This document shows positions 40,977 to 49,953 of a DNA stretch of 64,000 nucleotides, one piece after another. The notes beneath the pieces were generated by a model. It had not been told where the DNA came from, ran no database searches, and saw only the letters and a program-made list of their open reading frames with translations. Position 1 is the first letter of the stretch. Each line of letters starts with the position of its first letter. The translations under genes were made by a program, and so were the position numbers. Source of the stretch: Nitrogeniibacter mangrovi (GTDB lineage: Bacteria > Pseudomonadota > Gammaproteobacteria > Burkholderiales > Rhodocyclaceae); assembly GCF_010983895.1 (NCBI RefSeq), contig NZ_CP048836.1, positions 2,294,001-2,358,000 of the forward strand, written 5' to 3'.

Positions 40977-42704
40977 TCAACTGGCGCGCTCCTTGACATA
41001 CCGGCCCGGCGCCGGCTCGATCGCCTCGAAATCCTTGCTGCCGAGGCGGCCGCGTGCCGCGACCATCTTGCCAGCACGGGGCTTGAGCCATTCCATCCAG
41101 TCGAGCCACCAGCTGCCGGGACGCTCCTCGGCCGTTTCCAGCCAGTCCTCGGCTGCCGCGCACTCGGCGTCGCTCACCCAGTAGCTGCGCCGATTCTTGC
41201 TGGCCGGATTGATGGCCCCGGCGATATGCCCGCTGGCCCCCAGGACGAAGCGCGTCTCACCACCGAGCAGATTGCGCGCGAGGTACGCACTGTGCCAGGG
41301 CACGATGTGGTCCTCCCGGGCCGCCATCAGGTAGGCCGGCATATCCACCTTGCCCAGATCGACCTTCTGGCCAAGCATGCGCAGCCGTCCGGGAACCCGG
41401 AGATTGTTTTCGAGGTACATGTTACGCAGGTACCAGGCCAGGAACGGTCCGGGCAGATTGGTGCTGTCCGAGTTCCAGTACAGGAGGTCGAACGCGGCCG
41501 GTTTGCCGCCCTTGAGATAGTTGCCCACCACGTACTGCCAGACCAGATCGTTGGCGCGCAGGGCCGAGAACACGTTCGCCAGCTCCTGCCCGGGGAGCAG
41601 GCCGCCCTTGCCGATGGTTGCCTCCCGCGCAGCCACCATCGCCTCATCCACCAGACAGCCGATCTCGCCGGCATCGGAGAAATCGAGCAGCGTGGTCATC
41701 AACGAGAGGCTCGCCACCGGCGTTTCGCCCCGGGCACGTGCCACGGCCAGTGCCGACGTCAGAAGGGTGCCGCCGACACAAAAGCCAAGCACGTGCGGCT
41801 GCTTGACGCGGGTCACCCGGCGCACGATGTCGAGCGCGGTCAGTGGCCCCTTGTCGAGGTACTCGTCCCAGCTCGCCCCGGCTTCGGTCTCCTTGGGATT
41901 CTTCCACGACACGAGGAACACCGTGAAACCCTGCTCGACGATGAAGCGCACCAGTGAATTGTGCGCCTGCAGATCCATGATGTAGAACTTGTTGATGCAC
42001 GGCGGCACGATCAGCAGCGGCGTCTGGTGCACCTTGTCGGTGAGCGGCGCGTACTGGACCAGCTGCATCAGCTCGTTCTCATAGATGACCGCACCCGGCG
42101 TCGTGGCCAGGTTCCTGCCCACCTCGAAGGCCTCGTCGTCGGTCATCGAGATGCGCCCCTTCTCAAGATCCTTGAGCAGGTTCTGGATCCCGTCGGTGAT
42201 ACTTTGTCCCTTGGTCTCCAGCGCCGCCTGAATGAACTCCGGATTGGTCGCGGCAAAGTTGCTCGGCGACATCGCATCGACAAACTGGCGGGTGAGAAAC
42301 TGCAGGCGCGCCTTCATGCGCCCGTCTTCCATCGGCACGTCGCTGGCGGCGCGGGACAGGTACTCGGCGTTGAGCAGGTAAGCCTGGCGCAGATAATCGT
42401 AGACGGGGCTGTCGGCCCAGGCGTCCGAAGAGAAGCGGCGGTCGCCCGCCGGTGCGGGCACGACGGGTTCGGTACCGCGGCTGTCGCCTTTGAGCATGTG
42501 CGACCACAACTGGGCGTGGCGCTGTGCAAATTCCTGCTGAAGCGCCGACATCGCATCGGCGTCGGGGACGAATGCCTGCGGGACACCCTTCGGCAGGCTG
42601 GCCGCCTGCTTGCCCATGAACTCAAAGAACTGGCGGGTGAATTGCTCACCCATGTTCAGCATTTCCTGCGCTCCGGGAAACGCAGAATCCTTCGCATCGG
42701 TCAT
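40977..42704 (-). CDS. phaC: Class I polyhydroxyalkanoate synthase
   Basis: Polymerises (R)-3-hydroxyacyl-CoA to PHB. It has 575 residues, within the class I range. N-terminal domain (about 1-200), then an alpha/beta hydrolase with the lipase-like box GFCVGGT (catalytic Cys309), LPGPFLAWYLRNMYLENNL, the catalytic Asp region (AREDHIVPWHSAY) and catalytic His in GASGHIAGAINP. The start has GAGGAGCAGGG directly upstream. It is first in the run phaC-phaB-phaB-phaR. Confidence 0.97.
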   Translation of the reverse strand: MTDAKDSAFPGAQEMLNMGEQFTRQFFEFMGKQAASLPKGVPQAFVPDADAMSALQQEFAQRHAQLWSHMLKGDSRGTEPVVPAPAGDRRFSSDAWADSPVYDYLRQAYLLNAEYLSRAASDVPMEDGRMKARLQFLTRQFVDAMSPSNFAATNPEFIQAALETKGQSITDGIQNLLKDLEKGRISMTDDEAFEVGRNLATTPGAVIYENELMQLVQYAPLTDKVHQTPLLIVPPCINKFYIMDLQAHNSLVRFIVEQGFTVFLVSWKNPKETEAGASWDEYLDKGPLTALDIVRRVTRVKQPHVLGFCVGGTLLTSALAVARARGETPVASLSLMTTLLDFSDAGEIGCLVDEAMVAAREATIGKGGLLPGQELANVFSALRANDLVWQYVVGNYLKGGKPAAFDLLYWNSDSTNLPGPFLAWYLRNMYLENNLRVPGRLRMLGQKVDLGKVDMPAYLMAAREDHIVPWHSAYLARNLLGGETRFVLGASGHIAGAINPASKNRRSYWVSDAECAAAEDWLETAEERPGSWWLDWMEWLKPRAGKMVAARGRLGSKDFEAIEPAPGRYVKERAS

Positions 42705-42763
42705 CCCTGCTCCTCTATTAGTACACCACCTGCGCTCGCCCGCGACAGCGGTAGAATGGCCCC

Positions 42764-42982
42764 ATGTATATCATCGCCATCGCCTGGCTGTATGTGGCTC
42801 TGCTCGCCGCCGTCACCGACGAAACTGCCGTTGGCAGCGTGTTGACGTTCTTCTTCTATGGCCTCATGCCACTGGGCCTGTTCCTGTGGCTTGCCGGGAC
42901 CCCGGCACGCCGTCGGCGCCAGCGGGCACTCGAGCGCGAAAGCAGCGAACAGGATGGCGACAATTCCGGGAAGAATCAATAG
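42764..42982 (+). CDS. Small membrane protein of unknown function
   Basis: 72 residues. Two hydrophobic segments (about 1-18 and 24-44: VGSVLTFFFYGLMPLGLFLW) followed by a strongly basic stretch (RRRRQRALER), then a polar tail, suggesting two membrane spans with the C-terminus inside. TAGAAT (about 42751) lies just upstream as a possible -10. It is divergent from phaC and convergent with pgeF. I do not recognise a named family; codon use looks like that of real genes here. Confidence 0.65.
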   Translation: MYIIAIAWLYVALLAAVTDETAVGSVLTFFFYGLMPLGLFLWLAGTPARRRRQRALERESSEQDGDNSGKNQ

Positions 42983-42999
42983 CCATCAGGACATCCGGG

Positions 43000-43731
43000 T
43001 CATCGCAGCCACACGAGCGATGCCATCCGACCGGTCACGGGCGTGCGACGGTAGGAAAAGAAACGGTCGGCGTCCGAATGGGTGCACAGGCCGCCGCCGT
43101 AGACGGCAGTCACACCGCCGCGTGCCAGTCGCCATCGGGCCAGCGCATACAGATCCGCGAACCACTTGCCGCCATCGGGTGCCGAACGAAATGCGCGCGC
43201 GGCCGCTTCGCCCTGCGCCATGAACGCGGTGCGCACTTCCTCTCCCACCTCGAAGGCCGCCGGCCCGATCGCAGCGCCCAGCCACGCCAGCACAGATCCC
43301 GGATCAACGCCCATCGCACGAACAGTCGCCTCGAGCACACCGGCACACAGGCCCCGCCAGCCGGCATGCGCCGCAGCCACCACCGTCCCGGCCCGATCAC
43401 AGAACAGCACGGGCAGGCAATCGGCGGTCATCACCGTGCATGCCCGACCGGGAATACGACTGACCGCGGCATCCGCCACCACACCGTCCGCCGCCTCAGC
43501 CAGATCGACCACATCGGTGCCATGCACCTGGGACAGCCAGCACGGCACAGCGCCGAGTTCGTCGACCAGGCGTCGCCGATTCGCGGCGACCGACGCCGCG
43601 TCGTCGCCCACGTGATCACCCAGATTCATGGTGGCGTACGGGCCAACCGACACCCCGCCGTGGCGGGTGGTCATGACTGCGCGCACCGAGCTCGGCGCGG
43701 GCCAGTCTGGCTCGATCAGCTCAAGCGCCAT
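43000..43731 (-). CDS. pgeF: Peptidoglycan editing factor PgeF (YfiH/DUF152 family)
   Basis: 243 residues from MALELIEPDWPAPSS. Copper/zinc-ligand motifs are visible: TTRHGGVSVGPYATMNLG, MTADCLPVLFCD (Cys) and AAHAGWRGLCAGVLE (His), and GAAIGPAAFEVGEEV. Once called polyphenol oxidase/laccase; E. coli PgeF removes misplaced L-Ser from peptidoglycan precursors. The start overlaps the rluD stop by 11 bases; the pair rluD-pgeF is conserved in many proteobacteria. Confidence 0.93.
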   Translation of the reverse strand: MALELIEPDWPAPSSVRAVMTTRHGGVSVGPYATMNLGDHVGDDAASVAANRRRLVDELGAVPCWLSQVHGTDVVDLAEAADGVVADAAVSRIPGRACTVMTADCLPVLFCDRAGTVVAAAHAGWRGLCAGVLEATVRAMGVDPGSVLAWLGAAIGPAAFEVGEEVRTAFMAQGEAAARAFRSAPDGGKWFADLYALARWRLARGGVTAVYGGGLCTHSDADRFFSYRRTPVTGRMASLVWLR

Positions 43732-44695
43732 TGGCCACCTCTCCCGCCTCAACCGCCACCAGCAAGGCGTGAAAGTCGCGCGGTATCGGCGCGTTCCATT
43801 CCAGCGCCTCCCCGGAGACCGGATGAATCAGGCCGAGCCGGCGCGCATGCAACGCCTGGCGCTCGAAGGCCTGCAGCACGGCATTGGCGCAACGCCGCCG
43901 GCCATAGACCGGATCGCCCACGAGTGGATGGCCGATGTGGGCCATGTGTACACGAATCTGGTGGGTCCGCCCGGTTTCCAGCCGGCAGGCCACCAGGGTG
44001 CACTCGGCGAAGCGCCGCTCGGGCTGGTAATGGGTCACCGCCTCGCGCCCGCCGGGCACGACCGCCATGCGGGTGCGCACGGTCGGATGGCGGCCGATCG
44101 GGGCATCGACCGCACCGCCACCAGCGACACGCCCGTGCACAAGCGCGACATACTCGCGGCTCACGCTGCGGGCCTGAAGCTGGCGTACCAGGTGGGTCTG
44201 CGCCGCCAGCGTCTTGGCCACCACCATGAGCCCGCTGGTCTCCTTGTCGAGCCGGTGCACGATACCGGCCCGGGGCACCGCCGCCAGGGTCGCCTGGTAG
44301 TGGAGCAATCCGTTCAGCAAGGTCCCATGCCAGTTGCCGCTCCCGGGATGGACGACGAGCCCCGCGGGTTTGTCGATGACCAGGATCGCCTCGTCCTCGT
44401 AAACGATGGTCAGCGCGATCGGTTCGGGCTCGAATGCGGTCGCCTCGACCGCCGGTTCGGTGTCGACTTGCAACAGCTCCCCGCCCCGCACCTTGCGCTT
44501 GGGCGCGCCCGCTTCGCCGTCGACGAGCACGCGCCCATCACGGATCCATTGCTGCAGGCGATTTCGCGACAGGTCCGGATACATCGCCGCGAGGGCCTGG
44601 TCGAGCCGCTTGCCAGCCAGGTCGTCGGGGACGGTCCGCACCTCGTCGAACTCGGATTCGACAGGCTCTGCGCTATAATCCGCGCGATCGATCAC
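43721..44695 (-). CDS. rluD: 23S rRNA pseudouridine synthase RluD
   Basis: 324 residues. S4 RNA-binding domain (about 25-90, GKRLDQALAAMYPDLSRNRL) and the RluA-type catalytic core with HRLDKETSGLMVVAKT (catalytic Asp) and RLETGRTHQIRVHMAHIGHP. It makes pseudouridines 1911/1915/1917 in helix 69. Upstream of pgeF and divergent from bamD with 11 bp between, an arrangement common in proteobacteria. Confidence 0.95.
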   Translation of the reverse strand: MIDRADYSAEPVESEFDEVRTVPDDLAGKRLDQALAAMYPDLSRNRLQQWIRDGRVLVDGEAGAPKRKVRGGELLQVDTEPAVEATAFEPEPIALTIVYEDEAILVIDKPAGLVVHPGSGNWHGTLLNGLLHYQATLAAVPRAGIVHRLDKETSGLMVVAKTLAAQTHLVRQLQARSVSREYVALVHGRVAGGGAVDAPIGRHPTVRTRMAVVPGGREAVTHYQPERRFAECTLVACRLETGRTHQIRVHMAHIGHPLVGDPVYGRRRCANAVLQAFERQALHARRLGLIHPVSGEALEWNAPIPRDFHALLVAVEAGEVANGA

Positions 44696-44706
44696 GGAAC
44701 CTCACG

Positions 44707-45504
44707 ATGGCCAAATACATTCTTCGTAGTTTAGCGGCAATCGCCACCGTCCTGCTGGTGGGCTGCAGCAGCACGCCCTCGGAATACGACGAAACCGCAG
44801 GTTGGAGCGCGCAACGCATCTACTCCGAAGCCAAGGACGAGCTCACCGCTGGCGGCTACGAACGCGCCATCTCGCTGTTCGAAAAGCTCGAGGCCCGCTA
44901 CCCGTACGGCCGCTACGCACAGCAGGCCCAGCTCGACGTCGCCTACGCGTATTTCAAGTCGAGCGAACAGGCTTCCGCCATTGCCGCCTGCGACCGGTTC
45001 ATCAAGCTGCACCCGAATCACCCCAACGTGGATTACGCGTACTACCTCAAGGGCCTGATCTACTTCAACGAGGATCAGGGCCTGCTCGGCAATCTGGCCG
45101 CTCAGGATCTGAGCGAACGCGATCCGAAATCGTCCCAGCTGGCCTTCGACACCTTCCGCGAACTGGTAACGCGCTTCCCGGAAAGCCGCTACAGCGAAGA
45201 CGCCACGCAGCGCCTGCACTACCTGTTCAATTCGCTCGCCGCCTACCAGGTGCACGTGGCGCGCTATTACTACAAGCGCGGCGCCTTTCTCGCCTCGGCC
45301 AATCGCGCCCAGGATACGCTGACGAATTACCCGGGGGCACCGGCCACCGAGGAAGCCCTGTTCCTGCTCACGGAAGCGTATGACGCCCTGGGCATGACAC
45401 AGCTGCGCGACGACGCGCACCGCGTGCTGCAAAAGACCTTCCCGAAGAGCGCCTACCTGAGCGGCGATGTCGAGGTGGCAACACCCTGGTGGCAGTTCTG
45501 GTAA
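44707..45504 (+). CDS. bamD: Outer membrane assembly lipoprotein BamD
   Basis: Essential lipoprotein of the BAM complex that folds outer-membrane proteins. It has 265 residues from MAKYILRSLAAIATVL; lipobox LLVGC with Cys20. Five TPR-like repeats (about 35-240), e.g. YEKAISLFEKLEARYPYGRY-type segment at 50-70 and FPESRYSEDA. A TATAAT at 44674-44679 lies inside the divergent rluD start region and may be the -10. An open upstream frame is shadow coding. Confidence 0.96.
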   Translation: MAKYILRSLAAIATVLLVGCSSTPSEYDETAGWSAQRIYSEAKDELTAGGYERAISLFEKLEARYPYGRYAQQAQLDVAYAYFKSSEQASAIAACDRFIKLHPNHPNVDYAYYLKGLIYFNEDQGLLGNLAAQDLSERDPKSSQLAFDTFRELVTRFPESRYSEDATQRLHYLFNSLAAYQVHVARYYYKRGAFLASANRAQDTLTNYPGAPATEEALFLLTEAYDALGMTQLRDDAHRVLQKTFPKSAYLSGDVEVATPWWQFW

Positions 45505-45522
45505 GCGCCCGCCGCTGACTTC

Positions 45523-46095
45523 ATGGACACGATCGTGCGTTCGGCCATGGCGAAATGGCCGAACGTGCCTGACCTGTTCGGCTGGCTTTCGCTGGATGAG
45601 CGTGGACGCTGGCGCATCCAGGATTCGCCCATCGACCATCCCGGACTGATCGAATTCATCGGTCGCAATTATGACGTCGATGACCGGGGGCGCTGGTTTT
45701 TCCAGAACGGCCCCCAGCGCGTCTTCGTCGATCTCCACTACACCCCATGGATCGTCCGCAGCACGCCCATGGATGGATTCGTCACCCAGACGGGCCAAGC
45801 GTTCTCAGCCAGCACCTGCCTGATCGACGACGAAGGCCATCTCCTGTTGGCCCGACCCGGGACGGTTGCCCTGATCGATGATCGAGACCTGATGGCGCTG
45901 TGCGACAGGCTGACCCGTCGCGACGGCACGCCGATCGACCCGGTCGACCTGCTCCACAAGTCGGCCTCGATCATTGACATCGGCCTCGATATCGCAGCCG
46001 GATGGCTGCCGGTCGAGCGCATGGAACGACATGAGGTCGCCACGCGATTCGGCTTTACGCCGAAACCGGCAGCGGACGCTCAGCCCCGTCCGTAG
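45523..46095 (+). CDS. Conserved protein of unknown function
   Basis: 190 residues. No signal peptide or membrane segment. The conserved-looking core is MAKWPNVPDLFGWLSLDERG, RNYDVDDRGRWFFQNGPQRV and YTPWIVRSTPMDGFVTQTG; I recall this as a small uncharacterised beta/gammaproteobacterial family (a DUF) but cannot give its number with certainty. The C-terminus has DLGLDIAAGWLPVERME-like helices. It follows bamD by 18 bp and its end overlaps the convergent manC by 16 bases. Confidence 0.82.
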   Translation: MDTIVRSAMAKWPNVPDLFGWLSLDERGRWRIQDSPIDHPGLIEFIGRNYDVDDRGRWFFQNGPQRVFVDLHYTPWIVRSTPMDGFVTQTGQAFSASTCLIDDEGHLLLARPGTVALIDDRDLMALCDRLTRRDGTPIDPVDLLHKSASIIDIGLDIAAGWLPVERMERHEVATRFGFTPKPAADAQPRP

Positions 46096-47510
46096 GTGTC
46101 GTCGAAGCGGACGATGTCGTCCTCGCCCAGATAGCCGCCCGACTGGACCTCGATCATCTCCAGCGGCAACTTGCCCGGATTCTCGAGTCGGTGCACGGTA
46201 CCCAGCGGAATATAGGTCGACTGGTTCTCGGTCAGCAACAGGGTTTCCTCACCCCGCGTGACCTTGGCCGTGCCGCTCACGACGATCCAGTGTTCCGCGC
46301 GATGGTGGTGCATCTGCAGGCTCAGGGCAGCCCCCGGATTCACCACGATGCGCTTGACCTGGAAGCGCGGCCCCGCATCGATGGAGTCGTAATAGCCCCA
46401 CGGCCGGTGGATCTTGCGGTGCGCGGAGGCCTCGCTGCGCGCACCGTCCTTGAGTCTTGCCACCAGCTTCTTCACATCCTGCGTGCAGCGCTTGTCCGCC
46501 ACCATGACCGCGTCGGGCGTCTCGACCACGACCATGCCCGTGACACCGAGGCAGGTCACCAGTCGGTCGCTGGCGAACACGAGATTGTCCCGGGCCCCCT
46601 CGAACATCACGTCGCCGCGAGCCACGTTGCCGTCCGCATCTTTCTGCGCCACGTCCCAGAGCGCATCCCAGGCCCCCAGATCGGACCAGCCCGCCTCCAT
46701 CGACACGACGACACCGGCGATGCCCAACTCGGGTCGCCCGGCCAGATGCTCCATGACTGCGTAGTCGATGGAATCGGCGGGGCAGCGCTCGAAGGCCTCA
46801 ACGTCGATGCGCACGAAATCCGCATCGCGCGCGGGCCGCTGAATCGCCGTGCTGCACGCTTCGAGCATCGCCGGATTGAGTTCGCCGATCGCCTTCAGCC
46901 ACACGCTCGCCCGCATCATGAAGATGCCGCTGTTCCACAGGTAATTGCCGCTATCGAGGTATTGCTGAGCCGTGACGGCATCCGGTTTTTCGACGAATTC
47001 GGCGATCGCCCGCACGCCGGGGGACGACTCGTCACCGCAGCGAATATAGCCGTAGCCGGTCTCGGGGCGCGCCGGCACGATCCCGAAAGTAACCATGGAG
47101 CCAGCCTCGGCCATCCGGGCCCCAATGCCGACCGCGGACTGAAACGCACCCCGATCGCGGATCACGTGATCCGCAGGCATGACCAACAACACCGGATCGG
47201 ACCCGCGCGCAAGCAAGGCCGCCAGCGTCAGCGCCGGCGCCGTGTTGCGCCCGAACGGCTCGAGCACGATGCAATGGCTCGGATGGGCGCAGGTGCGCAG
47301 CTGCTCGGCGGTAATGAAGCGATATTCCTCGTTGCACACGATGATCGGTGCTTCGACCTCGCCCGCGTAGCCGTCCAGTCGCCTGACGGTGCTCTGCAAC
47401 ATCGTCTCGTCCCCGTCCAGCGCCAGAAGCTGCTTGGGATACTGCTCCCGCGACAACGGCCACAAGCGCGTCCCGGAACCACCGGACAGGATGACAGGCT
47501 GAATGGACAT
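46080..47510 (-). CDS. manC: Mannose-1-phosphate guanylyltransferase / mannose-6-phosphate isomerase
   Basis: Makes GDP-mannose (and, in bifunctional forms, mannose-6-phosphate) for exopolysaccharide or O-antigen. It has 476 residues from MSIQPVILSGGSGTRLWPLS. Nucleotidyltransferase domain (1-290) with GGSGTRLWPLSREQYPKQLL and VMPADHVI; C-terminal cupin domain of type II PMI (about 350-476) with RPWGYYDSIDAG and LQMHHHRAEHWIVVSG. No other polysaccharide gene is adjacent. Upstream frame extension has no similarity. Confidence 0.95.
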   Translation of the reverse strand: MSIQPVILSGGSGTRLWPLSREQYPKQLLALDGDETMLQSTVRRLDGYAGEVEAPIIVCNEEYRFITAEQLRTCAHPSHCIVLEPFGRNTAPALTLAALLARGSDPVLLVMPADHVIRDRGAFQSAVGIGARMAEAGSMVTFGIVPARPETGYGYIRCGDESSPGVRAIAEFVEKPDAVTAQQYLDSGNYLWNSGIFMMRASVWLKAIGELNPAMLEACSTAIQRPARDADFVRIDVEAFERCPADSIDYAVMEHLAGRPELGIAGVVVSMEAGWSDLGAWDALWDVAQKDADGNVARGDVMFEGARDNLVFASDRLVTCLGVTGMVVVETPDAVMVADKRCTQDVKKLVARLKDGARSEASAHRKIHRPWGYYDSIDAGPRFQVKRIVVNPGAALSLQMHHHRAEHWIVVSGTAKVTRGEETLLLTENQSTYIPLGTVHRLENPGKLPLEMIEVQSGGYLGEDDIVRFDDTYGRG

Positions 47511-47658
47511 GCAACACTCCCGGAATCGAGTTCGCGCGAGAACTCCGCGCACTGGGCGGAAATGATAGCGGATTAAGGCTTGCCGAATCGTGACGCAGTG
47601 CATCGACGCGGCGCCCCGCACCGATTGCCGGGCGTTGCCACACCCCATCCGCGAGATG

Positions 47659-47690
47659 AAAAAAGGGCTGCATTTCTGCAGCCCTTTCTT
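47659..47690 (-). terminator. Intrinsic terminator after tRNA-Arg copy 1
   Basis: GGGCTGCA (47665-47672) and TGCAGCCC (47677-47684) with a 4-base loop and minus-strand U-tract (47659-47664). Confidence 0.85.
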
Positions 47691-47693
47691 GCT

Positions 47694-47770
47694 TGGCGCG
47701 CTCGGCAGGATTCGAACCCACGACCCCCTGGTTCGTAGCCAGGTACTCTATCCAACTGAGCTACGAGCGC
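47694..47770 (-). tRNA. tRNA-Arg (ACG), copy 1
   Basis: 77 bases with CCA. Acceptor GCGCTCG/CGAGCGC, discriminator G; anticodon loop CTACGAA with ACG (A34 is expected to become inosine by TadA). Confidence 0.97.
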
Positions 47771-47807
47771 ATTTGGCTTGCTGATCCGGACCCAATTCCG
47801 CCCGGAT

Positions 47808-47834
47808 CAAAAAAAGCCGCGATGTACCGCGACT
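47808..47834 (-). terminator. Intrinsic terminator between the two tRNA-Arg genes
   Basis: AGCCGCG (47815-47821) pairs with CGCGACT (47828-47834) with one mismatch; seven U follow on the minus strand. Each tRNA-Arg gene thus seems to be a separate unit. Confidence 0.65.
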
Positions 47835-47846
47835 TTTCGGTGTTTT

Positions 47847-47923
47847 TGGCGCGCTCGGCAGGATTCGAACCCACGACCCCCTGGTTCGTAGCCAGGTACT
47901 CTATCCAACTGAGCTACGAGCGC
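47847..47923 (-). tRNA. tRNA-Arg (ACG), copy 2
   Basis: 77 bases with CCA, same sequence as the copy at 47694-47770. Confidence 0.97.
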
Positions 47924-47985
47924 AACCGAAACGACGATTATAGCTTTATTTCAATACTTCGGTAAAGCCTGAAACCGCCGGTTTG

Positions 47986-48078
47986 TGGCGGAGACGGAGG
48001 GATTCGAACCCTCGATACCGGTTTTGCCGGTATGCTCCCTTAGCAGGGGAGTGCCTTCGACCTCTCGGCCACGTCTCC
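47986..48078 (-). tRNA. tRNA-Ser (GCU)
   Basis: 93 bases with CCA. Acceptor GGAGACG, long variable arm (GCATACCGGCAAAACCGGTA region), anticodon loop CTGCTAA with GCU. It lies downstream of lysC on the same strand. Confidence 0.96.
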
Positions 48079-48129
48079 GTACCACAGGGCCGCGATCATA
48101 TCGGTTTCGCAAGCCCGGGTCAAACCGAA

Positions 48130-49359
48130 TCAGGCCGCTGCTTCGTCGAGGCCAAACGCCCGGTGCAGCACGCGCACGGCGAGTTCCAGATACTTCTCGT
48201 CGATGACCACGGAGATCTTGATTTCCGAGGTGGAGATCATCTGGATGTTGATGCCCTCCTCAGCCAGCGTACGGAACATCTTGGAGGCGACCCCCGGGTG
48301 GGAGCGCATGCCTACGCCGACGATGGAGACCTTGGCCATGGACCGGTCGCCCTCGATGCTGCGCGCGCCGATGTGCTCGCGGGATTTCTCCAGCACAGCC
48401 ACCGCCTTGTCGTAGTCGCCGCGGCTGACGGTGCAGGAAAAATCGGTCATGCCGTCGTGGCCGACGTTCTGGATGATCATGTCCACATCGATGTTGGCGT
48501 CGGCGATCGGCCCCAGAATCTGGTAGGCGATGCCCGGCTTGTCGGGCACGCCCAGCACGGTGAGCTTGGCTTCGTCACGATTGAAGGCGATGCCGGAGAT
48601 GATCGGCTGTTCCATGTTGTCTTCTTCCTCAACGGTAATCAGAGTGCCCTCGCCGCCATCCTCGAAGCTGGACAGCACCCGGAGCTTGACCTTGTACTTG
48701 CCGGCGAACTCCACCGACCGGATCTGCAGCACCTTGGAGCCGAGGCTGGCCATCTCGAGCATTTCCTCGAAGGTGATCTTGTCGAGCTTGCGCGCCTCGG
48801 GGACGATGCGCGGGTCGGTCGTGTAGACACCATCGACATCGGTATAGATCTGGCATTCGTCGGCCTGCAGGGCCGCTGCCAGCGCCACGGCGGTGGTATC
48901 GGAGCCCCCCCGGCCGAGCGTGGTGATGTTGCCATCCTCATCCACCCCCTGGAAGCCGGCGACCACCACCACGTTCCCCGCATCGAGATCGCGCCGCATG
49001 TTGGCCTCGTCGATGCTCAGGATGCGCGCCTTGGTGTGCGCGCTGTCTGTCAGGATGCGCACCTGGCCGCCGGTATAGCTCTTGGCCTGGACGTCGGCGC
49101 CGTGAAGCGCCATGCACAACAGGCCGATGGTCACCTGCTCCCCGGTCGACACGACCACATCCAGCTCCCGCGGTGTCGGCGCCGAGGTGATTTCCTTGGT
49201 CAGCGCGATGAGCCGGTTGGTTTCCCCGCTCATCGCGGAGACCACCACCACCACCTGATGCCCTTCGGCCTGAAAGCGGGCCACGCGTTGCGCCACATTC
49301 TTGATGCGCTCCGGCGTCCCTACGGACGTGCCGCCATATTTTTGGACTATGAGTGCCAT
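48130..49359 (-). CDS. lysC: Aspartate kinase (LysC, ACT-domain regulated)
   Basis: Phosphorylates aspartate, the entry to lysine, threonine and methionine. It has 409 residues from MALIVQKYGGTSVG; a longer frame to 49395 is unlikely. Kinase domain (1-250) with KYGGTSVG, VVVVSAMSGETNRL and the GRGGSDTTAVALAAAL motif; two ACT domains (about 260-409) for feedback by lysine/threonine, ISGIAFNRDEAKLTVLG being the first. No riboswitch seen upstream. The other lysine genes of this window are at 3-8 kb. Confidence 0.96.
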   Translation of the reverse strand: MALIVQKYGGTSVGTPERIKNVAQRVARFQAEGHQVVVVVSAMSGETNRLIALTKEITSAPTPRELDVVVSTGEQVTIGLLCMALHGADVQAKSYTGGQVRILTDSAHTKARILSIDEANMRRDLDAGNVVVVAGFQGVDEDGNITTLGRGGSDTTAVALAAALQADECQIYTDVDGVYTTDPRIVPEARKLDKITFEEMLEMASLGSKVLQIRSVEFAGKYKVKLRVLSSFEDGGEGTLITVEEEDNMEQPIISGIAFNRDEAKLTVLGVPDKPGIAYQILGPIADANIDVDMIIQNVGHDGMTDFSCTVSRGDYDKAVAVLEKSREHIGARSIEGDRSMAKVSIVGVGMRSHPGVASKMFRTLAEEGINIQMISTSEIKISVVIDEKYLELAVRVLHRAFGLDEAAA

Positions 49360-49510
49360 AGCATTTCCTGATGATCGCGAGCCGACGAACGGCATGAAAA
49401 ACGCAATATTGTACCGAAACCCGGGCGGACATTGACACTTCCCGGAGAGCCTCCGGGAAAACCCTGTCTACATAACCATTGCAGGTAAGCGAACGACCGT
49501 GAAAAAATGC

Positions 49511-49600
49511 TTGTGTTCTTTATTACGAAATGAATATACTCCGGCCACAATATGACCAAAGTTATACAAGAGAACTTACCGGTCAGGACTCGGTCATATT
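49511..49600 (+). promoter_or_regulatory. Promoter and inverted-repeat operator upstream of the HTH gene
   Basis: AT-rich compared with its surroundings. Candidate -35 TTGTGT (49511-49516) and -10 TATACT (49535-49540), 18-bp spacer. Downstream, AATATGACC (49549-49557) and GGTCATATT (49592-49600) form a perfect 9-bp inverted repeat with centres 43 bp apart, about four helical turns; a further GGTCA lies at 49581-49585. A likely operator, perhaps for the regulator itself. Confidence 0.5.
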
Positions 49601-49632
49601 CTTGCGTAGTATGAATGCGGAGAGGAATCAGC

Positions 49633-49935
49633 ATGAAGAGCACTGAAAAGAAAATCGACGTCCGGGAAATCCGTCGGAAGCTGGGTCTGAATCAGTCCCA
49701 GTTCTGGTCGCAGATCGGCGTCACCCAGAGTGGCGGCTCCCGTTACGAGAGCGGTCGCAACATTCCCCGACCGGTGCAGGCGCTGCTGCGCCTGGTGCAC
49801 ATCGAACAGGTGGACATCAGCAAGGTCAAGCGCGAGGACCTGGAAGTTTCCGAGTATCTGAAGAAGAGCGACCCGGAAATGTTCAAGACCCTCAAGAAAG
49901 AAGCGCGCGCCGCTCGCAAGCAGGTCAAGAAGTAA
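49633..49935 (+). CDS. Small helix-turn-helix DNA-binding protein
   Basis: 100 residues from MKSTEKKIDVREIRRK; AGAGGA lies 6 bases before the ATG. A Cro/XRE-type HTH spans about 10-60 (LGLNQSQFWSQIGVTQSGG, then SRYESGRNIPRPVQALLRL), followed by a lysine-rich tail (KKEARAARKQVKK). Similar short regulators are common in betaproteobacteria; the regulon is unknown. It lies alone between divergent lysC and convergent radical SAM gene. Confidence 0.88.
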   Translation: MKSTEKKIDVREIRRKLGLNQSQFWSQIGVTQSGGSRYESGRNIPRPVQALLRLVHIEQVDISKVKREDLEVSEYLKKSDPEMFKTLKKEARAARKQVKK

Positions 49936-49953
49936 GCCTGTCCCTGCGGCGGA

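Noticed and set aside
49440-49462. CCCGGAG-AGC-CTCCGGG hairpin upstream of lysC as a terminator
   Set aside because: Followed by A on the plus strand and not by U on either transcript; role unknown.
49360-49632. Lysine riboswitch upstream of lysC
   Set aside because: The region between lysC and the HTH gene is too short on the lysC side and shows none of the conserved pairing; the AT-rich part belongs to the HTH gene.
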